Part shown: one piece after another, positions 10,530 to 21,634 of the stretch | Numbering within the stretch: position 1 is the first letter of the stretch | Layout of the letters: the number at the start of each line of letters is the position of its first letter | NCBI GenBank assembly: GCA_028671895.1 | Contig: CM053794.1 | Coordinates: 21,438,501-21,502,500, forward strand | Direction of reading: 5' to 3' | DNA length: 64,000 bases | DNA from: Oenanthe sinensis | Lineage: Eukaryota > Streptophyta > Magnoliopsida > Apiales > Apiaceae | Notes under the pieces: model-generated | What the model was told of the DNA's origin: nothing | Seen by the model: only the letters and a program-made list of their open reading frames with translations | Database searches by the model: none | Translations under genes and position numbers: made by a program

Positions 10530-11623
10530 TGTTACACTTTCCAGCTTCCTTACTTCTACACTCAGTTGCATAGTGTCCCATCTTGTTACACTTGTAACAC
10601 TTGACCTTTCATTTGTCAAGTGTCTTTGACTTCTCTTCTCTGTCTTGTCCCTGTCTGAACTTCTCCTTGCTCTCAGAATTACCAGACCTCTTCTGAAACT
10701 TGTCATGTTTTATGAACTTCATGTACTTTATCATTTTGAAGCCTTTGACAATCATAACAACTATTTCCATCATGTCAGAATCTGTGAATTCATCATCAGA
10801 GTCTGCATCAGAGTTTGTTTCAGACTCTAACTCACTAATTTCTTTCACCAACATAGATTTTCCTTTTTCCTTTGAGACCGTAAGTATTTGTTCCTTAGCT
10901 TTCACACTATTTGTTTCAACATTCAAGGCAAATGACTTTACCTTGCCACTTTTCCTGTTCTTCCTTTATTATAACTCCAAGTCATGAGTTTTCAGCTTTC
11001 TATATACTTAATTCAATGACATGAATTTCAAATCTGTTATGTCACTTATCAAGGATGTCTGCAAGAGCCATTCTTCAGGTAGAGCTCTTAGAAATTTAGT
11101 GTTTGAATCCTCATTATCATACACCTTGTCAACTAGAGCCAAGTCATTTAACAGAGTGAGAAATCTGTTATATGTATCAGTTAGAGACTCATTATGTTTA
11201 GCCTCAAAATATTCATACTCCTTAAGATCTTCTATTTTTCTTAATTTTCTTGGTTCCTTGATATTGAACCTCCAAGGCATCCCATATTTTCTTTCCTGTC
11301 TTGCAAGCAATTACTCTGTCAGACATCACAAAGTCCAGACTGTTATGTAAGATATTTTTTACCTTTGCATCCTTGAGGACTTCCTATATTTTTTCATTAG
11401 TCCACTCTTTCTTATCCTTCAGAGTTTAGTGCTCATGAATTTGTATTCCTTCAACTACAGTTGGTGGTATCAATTTTGTTGGTAGATATTGACCTTCATT
11501 AATCTTGTCTAGATAGTCAGGATCTGTAGCTTCCAAGAACATCATCATCTTCACCCTCCATATAGGGTATTCAGCCTTTTTGAGAATTAGAATTATGATA
11601 CTTTCATACTTGTTTCCAGACAT
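10530..11623 (-). pseudogene. Truncated Copia gag remnant (copy B)
   Basis: This is the duplicate of 480-1565. On the minus strand it starts with ATG at 11621-11623 (MSGNKYES), runs through the Gag N-terminal and middle regions, and reaches an intact CCHC knuckle (CYKCNKMGHYATEC) near 10565-10620. Copy A lost the knuckle histidine. The longest open stretches are 10609-10926 and 11008-11310. Stops and frameshifts separate them, and there is no pol. Confidence 0.8.
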
Positions 11624-11671
11624 TGTTTAGGATCTTTTAGATTAAAAGAAACTGTCTACTCTGATACCAAT

Positions 11672-12181
11672 TGTTACCCAGTAAATAGATTATTATAGAA
11701 TGTGGGGTTGAATATAATAATATCAAACAATCAAAACTAGAATATAAGTATATGAAAGAAATATTGTTTATATTAATTTTAACAAACTTAATACGAAACT
11801 CTATTAAGAAAACTAGACGTTCTTAAGAGTTGTGACGTTATGAGAATAATGTAGCTTGAATGATACATCAATATAAACCTAATCATGTGTTTATATAGTA
11901 CACAACTACCTCTATAAATAATGTAAAGATAATGATTAATAAATACAGAGATACAATTTCCTTCATTATCTTCAGAATACATAGCTTTTACAAGGCAGTT
12001 GTTATTTACTGAAACACTTTCATCTTTATCTTCCATATTTATCGAATAATATCAACTGTCAAACTCTGATCATCCTAAACTCTGTTGGTGAGTAAACTCT
12101 GATGACATCACTTAGACTCTGATAAGTTTCTGTATACTTTGGTTGATATTCTCTCACAACATCATTTCTTCATATTTAATA
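11672..12181 (-). repeat. LTR of gag fragment copy B
   Basis: It is the duplicate of 1626-2135, bounded by TGTTACCC on the plus strand and ...CATATTTAATA (a decayed TAACA). AACTCTGA-type motifs lie at 12058-12145. The primer site sits at 11655-11670. Confidence 0.78.
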
Positions 12182-13144
12182 TTCTATTTCCTTAATTAAA
12201 TTCAAATAACTTTTATAGATAATAAAAATTTTATTTTTAGAATTATGTATTCGAAATTAGATGATTTTAAGTTGTTTAAATTATATCTAATTGATCATGT
12301 AATATATCTGATATCATCATATAGTATGAATTATTCCGTTATCAAATAATAGTTTTGTTATATGAACTCTATATTTTAATACAATTATTTTATATAATAT
12401 AATTAAACTTATATTAAATACCACATTTTAATATATTTATATATTTAATCTAATTATTTAATATATCGAAATCTCGAATCTCACATTATTCTCCGTTGAT
12501 TATTTTGTTAAAAAGTCATTTTTTAAATATAATTATGTATTTTAATTGATCTAAAGTGTACCTCATTAAGTGAATACAAATTATTTGCCTTATGTAGATT
12601 GAAATAATTTTTATATATAATACAAATTTATTGTTTAAATTGGGTATTTGAATACAATTATATTATATGCTTCAAGTTTTTAAAGTATAGTTATATCACA
12701 AATCTCATATTATTTTCTTACATTTAATTTATTTTAATAAGTGACTCGTTATAAGACATAAGAGTACATCCGTCATTTCAAATTGAATAAAATATCTCAT
12801 GAATTAATTTTTTACTAATTGATTGTCTCACCAAAACATATGTTAGGATATTATGTTATTTTTTCTTATGTACATTTAAATAAATATTATATATAAAACA
12901 AAAATTTGTATTTAAATTGGGTGTTTTAAATTCGATTATATTAAATGGTTCAAGTTTTCAAAGTTTATATATACCTCAAATCTCATATTATTTTTTCACT
13001 CGTAATTTCTTTTAATAGGTGACCCATTATAAGATATAAGAATACATCACTCATTTTAAATTTTTTAAAATGACACAAGAATAAATTGTACAAAATTTAT
13101 TTTTAGATTGGGTGTTTTAAATTCAATTTATTAAATGGTTCAAG

Positions 13145-13190
<46 letters not shown>

Positions 13191-13385
13191 GTATATATAT
13201 ATATGTATATATATATGTATATATATATATGTATATATATATGTATATATATATAAGCTAAAAGATAGGAGATAAGATTCATACACAGACATATACATAT
13301 TATGAGTATGATATCAAGCACATGTGACATAGTGATGTAGTGAAAAAAAGATTTTTAAATTTGTTGGTAGAATCAATTAAGTTCA
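12182..13385. repeat. AT-rich tract with interrupted TA/TG microsatellite (unit 1)
   Basis: It is a duplicate of 2136-3294. Here the microsatellite at 13146-13254 is not a pure TA run: TG dinucleotides interrupt it at intervals of about 10 to 20 bp. No gene is seen. Confidence 0.8.
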
Positions 13386-14394
13386 ACTCCTTTCACCACA
13401 TTTGTTTAAAAATAAACAATAAAAAGAGTAAATTAGACATTTAAATTTATGAATAAAATGACTCAAGAATAAAATGTCTCATGAGCTCACCAAGTTCTCT
13501 CATTATATATATATATAAGAGAAGTATAAATCTTTTTTAAATTTTAAAATATAAATATTTTCTACTAATTTATATGAATATTTTTTTTAAAAATATAAAT
13601 GATTCTTTCAGTACAAGAAAATACGGCTAAATGCAAGTGAAATTTTCAACCGCGGTTATTTTCATTTAGTTATGATTGGTTTAAAAGTCAATTACAAAGG
13701 AGGGTCATGTTTAACCCATTATTTCCGGGGGGACATTCATTTTCTACTGATTTCCAACCGTTTATTTTCAACCAAAATCAAAACCTTTTCCGTTGATATT
13801 AAGAATCCCGCCACTTCCAAAATTTTCGAAAGGCAACAAATTTTCATCATTTTCGGCGGGAATTTTCTCTCCAACTTTTTCCTTGCCATATTGATCAATA
13901 CTTTTGAGTATATAAATTTAATTATATTTTTTTAATATAAATTATTAAATATATTTACATACATTTATAATTATAGAAGTGTAATTAGAACATATAAAAG
14001 ATTTTAAAACTGTGACCAAAACAACCATAAATAATATATACCTGCACGGAAGGAAGGATTATAAGATAGTATTATGAAAAATATTATGTGCCAAATTTGA
14101 TATACAAGAAGTTTGAGGTATATAATAAATTATGAACTATAAATATTCAAGGTTTGAATCTTGTATAACTTAAATACAAAGTATCTATAACTAAGAAAAT
14201 TTTACAAGAAGAATATTATTTTTTGGTTTTTGCAAATTCTAAAACTAGTTGTAATATATAAAAAAAAGTACAGAAGGTCCTACAGTACTTCCTGAATAAA
14301 GAAAATATAATTTGTATAGTTCAGAACGTAAATGGAACTGGTCGATGGTATAATCCTTGGTGCTGGTCTACGTTGTCAGTGGTGGTTTATGTAT
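13386..14394. other. Non-coding spacer upstream of Kunitz 2
   Basis: This AT-rich DNA replaces what lies at 3295-8277 in the preceding unit. At about 13610 the sequence CAGTACAAGAAAATACGG resembles a decayed CACTA end, and GC-richer sequence with CCGCGG follows. I find no matching opposite end. The 87-codon plus-strand open frame at 13672-13935 matches no family I know. Confidence 0.5.
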
Positions 14395-14623
14395 AATCTT
14401 AGGGAAGTATATGTTCAAAATCCAGGAGTACTATTAAACCTCGGCGCCACCTTTTTATATTTACAGTATCAAAATTCCCGGATTTCAATGACGGAAAAAG
14501 ATAACATGTGGAATTTGGTACATTCATGCACAAATTAATTAAGAAGCTAGGCTTATCTACTCCCCTATAAATAGAAGAATCGTCTCCATATTTGTTCACA
14601 CAACAAACAAACGTTCTAACATA
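14395..14623 (+). promoter_or_regulatory. Kunitz gene 2 promoter and 5' leader
   Basis: TATAAATA lies at 14566-14573, the same spacing to the ATG as in gene 1. The region is nearly identical to 8278-8506. Upstream of 14395 the two loci share nothing. Confidence 0.8.
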
Positions 14624-15250
14624 ATGAAGACAACTCTCGCACTATTTTTGACATTCCTTCTATATGCTTTCACTTTCGCTGCAGCAGATCTCAACCCGGT
14701 GTTGGATTTTTCTGGTAGCAAGCTTGTAACAGGGGTTGATTACTACATAATTCCAATCATTGGTGGCAAAGGAGGTGGCGTGTCATTAGCTTCTGTTCGA
14801 AATAAAACATGCCAACTTGATGTTGCCCAAGATAATCTCTATAGAAATGGCCTATGGGTAAGGATTCATCCCGTAAATATTAAGAAAGGTGTTAGCGGCC
14901 GAGTAATACGCGAATCCACTGATTTGGTCGTCAGCATCACATCTCCGAAAATCAAAACATGCGGTAAATCAACAGTCTGGATGGTGGACAAGTATGATAT
15001 GCTGAGAAAACGGTATTTCGTAACAATCGGGGGAGTAGGAGCGGACAATAAGAGCCTGCAGAACGGATATTTTAGGATCATGAAAGAGAAACATTATTAC
15101 AAAATTATATACTGTCCCCGATGCAAATCTGCTGCACCTTGTGCTGTTACGTGCAAGAATGTCGGACCGTATTCTGAACATGGAAGGACTCTGTTTGCAT
15201 TAAGTGATCAGCCCTATGTGTTTTACTTTCAGAAGGTAGTTAAGGTTTAA
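14624..15250 (+). CDS. Kunitz-type (STI, miraculin-like) protease inhibitor 2
   Basis: This is the second intact 208-codon copy, with the same signal peptide, STI signature, six cysteines and glycosylation site as the gene at 8507. Amino-acid differences are few: K120M, N156K, and a cluster at the C terminus where T becomes S, TL becomes VF and K becomes Q within the last sixteen residues. By eye about ten nucleotides differ across the coding region, so the duplication is recent or the copies are homogenised. TATA box and AATAAA (about 15358) are preserved. The C-terminal cluster of changes is denser than elsewhere and could reflect conversion from another family member; with so few sites this is only a suggestion. 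Confidence 0.93.
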   Translation: MKTTLALFLTFLLYAFTFAAADLNPVLDFSGSKLVTGVDYYIIPIIGGKGGGVSLASVRNKTCQLDVAQDNLYRNGLWVRIHPVNIKKGVSGRVIRESTDLVVSITSPKIKTCGKSTVWMVDKYDMLRKRYFVTIGGVGADNKSLQNGYFRIMKEKHYYKIIYCPRCKSAAPCAVTCKNVGPYSEHGRTLFALSDQPYVFYFQKVVKV

Positions 15251-15801
15251 ATGTTGTGTTTGATGTATCCATTGCCTTTCTGTGTTTCTGTCAAGTTAGT
15301 TAAAAACTTGCTAATAATGTATAATAAGCAAGATATAAAGTATCTTGCTACTGTTCAATAAAATAAAGGCAGCATTTCTACCGGATGATTGTGAAAGGTG
15401 AATTGTACTGTATTCTGTCGACAACTATGATGTTTAAGGTCTTTCACAACATGGGCAACGATTGAGAACGGGTACCTTTTATGTTAATGTATACGTAAAC
15501 CATCAACAACACGGCAGTAAATTGAATAAAATGATTCAGAAATAAATTATCTCATGATTCTGTCATTATATATATTTTTTACATAAGTGAAAAGATAAGA
15601 GATAAGATTCAACGCATACATATATTATAAGTATGATATAAGCACATGTGACATAGAGATGTAGTGGAAAAAATATTTTTAAATTTATTGGTAGAATCAA
15701 TTAAGTTCAACTCCTTTCACCACATTTGTTTCAAAATAAACAATAAAAAGCGTAAATTAGACATTTCAATTTATGAATAAAATGACTCAAGAATAAAATG
15801 T
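15251..15801. other. Kunitz 2 3' flank joined to AT-rich tract end
   Basis: To about 15521 this matches the 3' flanks of the other copies. It then switches abruptly (after CGGCAGTAAA) to the right end of the AT-rich tract, so the CACTA and gag modules are missing from this unit. Copia element I inserted at 15801 inside sequence otherwise continuous at about 13470. Confidence 0.7.
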
Positions 15802-17311
15802 TGTTAATCTGATGTGTTTTGATGATATATAACATAATGTTGATTTGTTAGTTGTTATTATAACAGCTTACTATGTTACGAGTTTTATTCTATACAGCTT
15901 ACCATTATATGATTGACTCACTTGATATACCCTGCATATATATGAGTTTGCTATGTATAAATATATTCTCAGGTAACTTGGTTGAGTATGTAGAAAGACA
16001 AAGTTTCAGGAAAGTGTTCGTAACAGCTTGCTATGATGAGTCACAGCACCGTAACAACAAGTTGACACTGTTCCGCCCAGAACTATATCAGCAAGTTGAC
16101 ACTGTTCCGCCCAGAAGCTATTCCAAATAAATTTCGATAATGGATATTCTTTGAAGATGCTTGGAGAGATCAGAGTTTGGTTAGGATTTAAATCTGTAAG
16201 GACTCTATTATATAATATATAGCTTATATAATTAATAGAGCTCAAAAAGTGTTTTCAAATACCTTCCTTATTTACTCAGATTTGATTCTCCTTACCATAT
16301 CTTTCCAAAATAGATTTCTATCAATCTTTTCCATATCAAAATCTTTTCATAACAGCTCAAATTCGTTTTGATCTTTTTCTAGCTGTTGGAAATTGATATT
16401 TCCTTTCACAATTGATTTGTTAGAAGATTTAAACTATTTTAAATCTTCTAATTTCCTAGTTGTTGGAGAATATTTTATGCTAATCAAATCTTTTTTTATT
16501 GCATAATATCTTCACAACCGTTGTATGCTTCTTATATATATTCACTTACACTCTTTATTGTAAAGAACCAATCGATATACAACGTGAAAGTTTTGAGACC
16601 TAATTATACACGCCTTCTCTCTTCTCTCTCAAAACACTTTGATTTTATAAACTCTAAGATTTATTGTTATATACACGTACATTATATACAAGAGTTTATA
16701 GTTTGGGTTGTAACATTTTTATTCTTTGTGAACAAAGTTGTATTGATTGGTTGCTGAAGTAGTGGCAAGGGATCCAGGTGATCGGGAATATATTGCTCTA
16801 GGGAACTCTTTGTATTAGAGAACGAGTTGTTCGGGAACTAAGGAATTCAAAGGAGTAGGTGGCTCAAGGAATTCAGAGTTCAAGAGGAACAAGCTTGTTA
16901 GAGAATCTTGGAGTTCAAGAGGGCTGGTTATTCAAAGGAAACATAGTGTTTCAGCAAGCCGTTTTCAGCAACTGGGTTAAAGGGAGATATATTATTGTAT
17001 CGTGTAATTGGTATTTTTATTGATCAATAATATATTCTCTTACCGGGTTGGTAAGGGACCAGGACGTAGACCATTAGTGGATAGGGGCCGAACCTGTCTA
17101 AAATCGATTGTGTTCTTTATTGTTTTCAGTATTTATATTCTGCATTGCATCGTAACAGCAAGCTATTATACTCTGTAATCTGTAATCAGCTAGCTGACAG
17201 TTCAGCAGCAAACTGTTTTGTTTGTAACAGTCGATACAAGTTGGTAAAAGTTAAAATTGGTCTTAGTTAGTCATATACACCTATTCGCCCCCCTCTAGGT
17301 ATGCATTCACA
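15802..17311 (+). repeat. Element I 5' LTR
   Basis: It is 1510 bp, starts TGTTAATCTG and ends ATTCA before the primer site. It differs from the 3' LTR at roughly 5% of positions in the first 350 bp, so the insertion is older than that of element III. A tandem pair of units containing CAGCAAGTTGACACTG lies at about 16055-16115. Confidence 0.88.
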
Positions 17312-17313
17312 TT

Positions 17314-17331
17314 TGGTATCAAAGCTTTGGT
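17314..17331 (+). other. Primer binding site, element I
   Basis: TGGTATCAAAGC follows the LTR end by two bases. It is complementary to the 3' end of initiator tRNA-Met apart from one change (A for G in TATCAGAGC). Confidence 0.8.
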
Positions 17332-17367
17332 GTACTAATATTTCTGTAACAGGAAAGTACGAGTCCT

Positions 17368-19134
17368 ATGGCCATGGCTACTAACTTTTATCCTGAAGGA
17401 ACATCGAGTTCGATGCCACCACTTCTCTTGGGTACTGAAAATTACAACTGGTGGAAAAATAGAATGGAGATACATCTTACCAGAGAGCCACTTGAATGGA
17501 GAGTTGTTCAAAAGGGTCCATTTGAGTTTAAAGACAAAGACGGCAAGGCGAAAGACATTGATGATCTCACAGATGGTGAACTATCAAAGATGATTTATAA
17601 TGGCAGAGCAAGGAACACTCTAATGAATGGATTGTGTCCTACTGAATGTGACAAAGTTTCTTCATGCAAGACGGCAAATGAAATCTGAGATACCTTGGAA
17701 TTATGTCATGAAGGTTCTAAAGGGCTGAAAAAGGTGAAACTCAGCAAGCTGATGAACGAGTTTGGGAATTTCAAGCTTGGAGAAGGAGAAACAATCAGAG
17801 AAAGTCAATCTAGATTTCAAATAAATATGAATGCTCTCAAATAACTTGGCAAGGAGATTCCTCAAGAAGAAATCAATATGAAAATACCCAGTGTCGTGCC
17901 ATTTATCGACGAACCAAAGGTGACTGCTTTGGAATCTTCACCAACAATAGATACTATGGATACCTTGGCAGTATTTGCTGAACTAGAACAGTTTGAAAGC
18001 AAAATAAAAGCTAGTCAAACTGAAATCATTCAAGCTCTAGTGGATAAGATGAAAAACTTGGCACTTCATACTGATAACAACAAGCTGGAATCAGAAGAAT
18101 CAGAAGATGAAGATATAGCTTTACTATCCAGAAAGATCAAGATGCTCATACACAAGAAGAACATGATGAAGAAAGAAAAAGGCAGAAAATACTCCAGAGT
18201 TTCAAAGGAGGAAAATTGCTTCGAATGTGGCAAGCCAGGACACTACAGAAAGGACTATTATAAGCTGAAGAACAAACAACAAGCTGCTACAAAGGAGAAA
18301 ATGAAATCAAAAACTTTTTTGTCATGGAGTGATGATGAAGATGGTTCAGGTGATGAATCAAGTGATGACATGGTCAACCTAGCACTTGTTGGTCTCGATA
18401 ATGAAATACTTCAAGAGAATACAGAAGAAGTGTTGCTTGAAAGTGATGTTTCTAATTCAGAATCAGATGGTAGTGAGGTAAACTCCTTTTATTCTGGTAA
18501 ACCATCTGAAACTATTATTCCGAAATCACTAACCATGCAGGAAATAGAAGTCGGTTCGATAGATGAGTTTTTAGCACTAAAAGTTAAAAACAGCAAGCTG
18601 GAAGAAAAGAATGCTTATCTCAAGGGAATGTTATATGATGTCTTAGATGGAAAGATGCCCAATGATAACAGTGATGAACTTGTTCAACTCAAAAATGAAG
18701 TTTCCAATCTTGAAGGAATTAACAAACTTGTGCAAAAGAGAAATGATGTTCTGATGAAGGAAATCAGCGAGCTGAAAGCAGACATTGAAGCTAGAGATGT
18801 ATACCTTGAGACGTTAAAACTTATGGAATCAGATTCCGAAGAAGTATCTCAGCAAGCTAAAAAGATCAAAGAGTTGGAACAGGAGATAAAACATCTTGAA
18901 AAAGGAATGGAAAAGTTTGTTCAAGGTGAAGAAGTTCTCAAATCCATGATGAAGCAAACTAAAGTACCATTGGCAAAAGAAGGATTAGGAATGGAAACTA
19001 ATTTAAAGGATAAAGGTCTCAAGTATGAAGGCAAACGTGGTATTCCATATGACTATGCTATGCGTTGGAAGATTTGTCAGAAGTGTTAAAGAAAGGGTCA
19101 CCTGTCAAACTATTGCAAACTGCAGAAAGCATAA
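17368..19134 (+). pseudogene. Element I gag, broken
   Basis: The frame opens at ATG 17368 and stays in one frame to 19134, interrupted by stops at 17686-17688, 17842-17844 and 19087-19089. The N-terminal part has the Gag motif around NYNWWKNRMEIHL. A first CCHC knuckle at 18218-18258 has lost its last cysteine (codon TAT at 18256). A long acidic, lysine/glutamate-rich coiled-coil-like region follows (about 18300-18980). A second knuckle is split by the 19087 stop, with its later half (GHLSNYC) still readable. Gag would package the element RNA into virus-like particles; this copy cannot be made as one protein. Confidence 0.88.
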
Positions 19135-21634
19135 TCAGCTTACTGGAATAGACAGATAGCTAGCCGACATCAGTATGGCAGAACACAAAAAACAAAGAAT
19201 CAAGCACCAAAAGTGATCCAAAAGGATCAAGAAATCTGATTTAACTGTTCTTTATGTATTATCAACTAACCAATTTGGACCCAAACCTATATGGGTACCA
19301 AAATGTTGAGTTGTTTTTGTTTGTTTTGTAGGTATGTCTTGCTGCCAAAATAAATGCAAAGCAATGGATATTGGACAGTGGTTGTACAAGACATATGTGT
19401 GGAGACAAATCTCAGTTTCTTATCCTAAAGAAGAAAAAGGGAGGAAGAGTCACAATTGGTGATAACAAGACTCTTCAAATTCTTGGAAAAGGAAAAGTTG
19501 GTAATAGTATGATTTCAATTGATAATGTACAATATGTCCAAGGTATTAAGTATAATTTGCTTAGTGTAAGTCAATTATATGTTAATGGACATACTGTTAA
19601 TTTTGGTAAAGATAAATGTACTATTACTATTGTCACTAACAAAATTCCCCTAGTTGCTAGAAGGGAAGGAAATATATATATTGTTGACTTTGAGATGCAG
19701 GAAACAGTGTATTGTTTAGCAGCTCTTGATGTTGAACCATATATTTGGAATAGAAGGCTAGGACATGCTCACAAGGACTTAATCAGCAAGTTATCTTCAA
19801 AGAAGCTAGTTAGAGGACTGCCCAAATTGAAGTATGTCAAAACCGAAACATGTTCATCTTGCCAATTAGGAAAACAGGCCAGGACACCTCACAAGTCAAA
19901 GAAAATGGTATCTACTTCTAAACCTTTAGAGCTTCTTCATTTGGACTTGTTTGGTCCCGAAGCATATGAAAGTATTGGAGGTAAAAATTATGGTTTGTTA
20001 ATTGTTGATGATTACTCTAGATTTACTTGGGTATTGTTTCTTCGTACTAAAGATTCTACTTTTAGTGAATTTGAGAAACTAATTAAATTACTTGAAAACA
20101 AGTTAGATACAAGACTTGTAGGTATTAGAAGTGATCGAGGTGGAGAATTTCAAAAGGAGTTTGTAACTTATTGTGAAGAAAGAGGTATCTCTCATGAATT
20201 CTCTGCACCAAGAACTCCACAGCAAAACGGTGTTGTTGAAAGGAAAAATAGGTCACTACAAGAAACAGCAAGGACACTGTTGCAAGAAAGCAAGCTGCCA
20301 AGGAGTTTCTGGGCAGAAGCTGTGAATACGGCAAGCTACGTTCTTAACAGAGTGTTGATCAGACCTATTCTCAACAAAACTCCGTATGAATTGCTGAGGA
20401 ACAAAAAGCCAAATATTGGGTACTTCAGAATATTTGGTTCTAAGTGCTTTGTACTCAAAACGATTGGTAAAGATAGTAAATTTGATGCAAAATCTTCTGA
20501 ATCTATATTTCTTGGCTATTCTTTAAATAGTAGAACTTATAGAGTCTATAACATACAAAAACGTATTGTGGAAGAGTCTATTAATGTTACATTTCAAGAA
20601 GCTACTAATGTTCTGTCAAGAGATGAGGAAGATGATGCAGGTACAGGTACTGACAGCAAGCTGAGAAGCATTGTAGAAGAGAAACAGCCGGCTGACAGAA
20701 CACCTGGCACAAATACTGATGGTGAACAACAAGCTGGAACCTCAACTCCAGTAGTTGATTTTGTTGGAGGATCTTCACCAACAACTCCAGAGAGGTCTAA
20801 TACTATTGAATCAGATCATTCATCACCACCATCAAAAGTTAGAAGAGTTGTTAATCTTTATGAAGAAATCTCTTAACATACATTGCCAAAGACAACAAGG
20901 ACATCAAAGAATCATCCACGAGAGCTTGTGATTGCGAATGTTAATGAAAGAATGAGGACTAGAAAAGGAGCAATAAATTTTTGTGTTTATGCTGCCTTTT
21001 TAGCTCAAGAAGAACCGAAAAATGTCAAAGAAGCATTGGAAGATGAAAATTGGGTAGTGGCGATGCAAGAGGAACTTAACAATTTTAAAAGATGTGATGT
21101 TTGGGAACTCGTCAAGCCACCAAAGGATGCTTCAATAATAGGAACAAAATGGATATACAAGAACAAATTGGATGAATATGGAACAATTACCCGAAATAAA
21201 GCAAGATTGGTCGCACAAGATACAATCAGCAAGAGGGAATCGACTATGATCAGACTTATGTACTTGTTGCAAGGTTGGAATCTATTAGGATGCTTCTCTC
21301 ATTTGCATGCTACAAGAAATTCAAGCTGTATCAGATGGACGTGAAGAGCGCTTTCCTAAATGGCTACTTAAAAGAGGAAGTTTATGTAAAACAGCCTCCT
21401 GGTTTCGAGCATGAGCAATTTCTAGATTATGTATACAAGCTGAAAAAGGCCTTGTATGGATTAAAGCAAGCTCCTAGGTCATGGTTTGAAAGGCTTAGTA
21501 AGTTTTTAATTAAGAATGGTTTCACACGAGGTAAAATAGATCCCACTTTATTTACTAAGCATGATAAGAATGATATACTTGTTGTTCAAGTTTATGTAGA
21601 TGATATAATTTTTGGATCCACTAATGAAAGTATG

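Noticed and set aside
13672..13935. 87-codon open frame upstream of Kunitz 2
   Set aside because: No family match and no duplicate in the other unit; it probably lies in a decayed transposon end.
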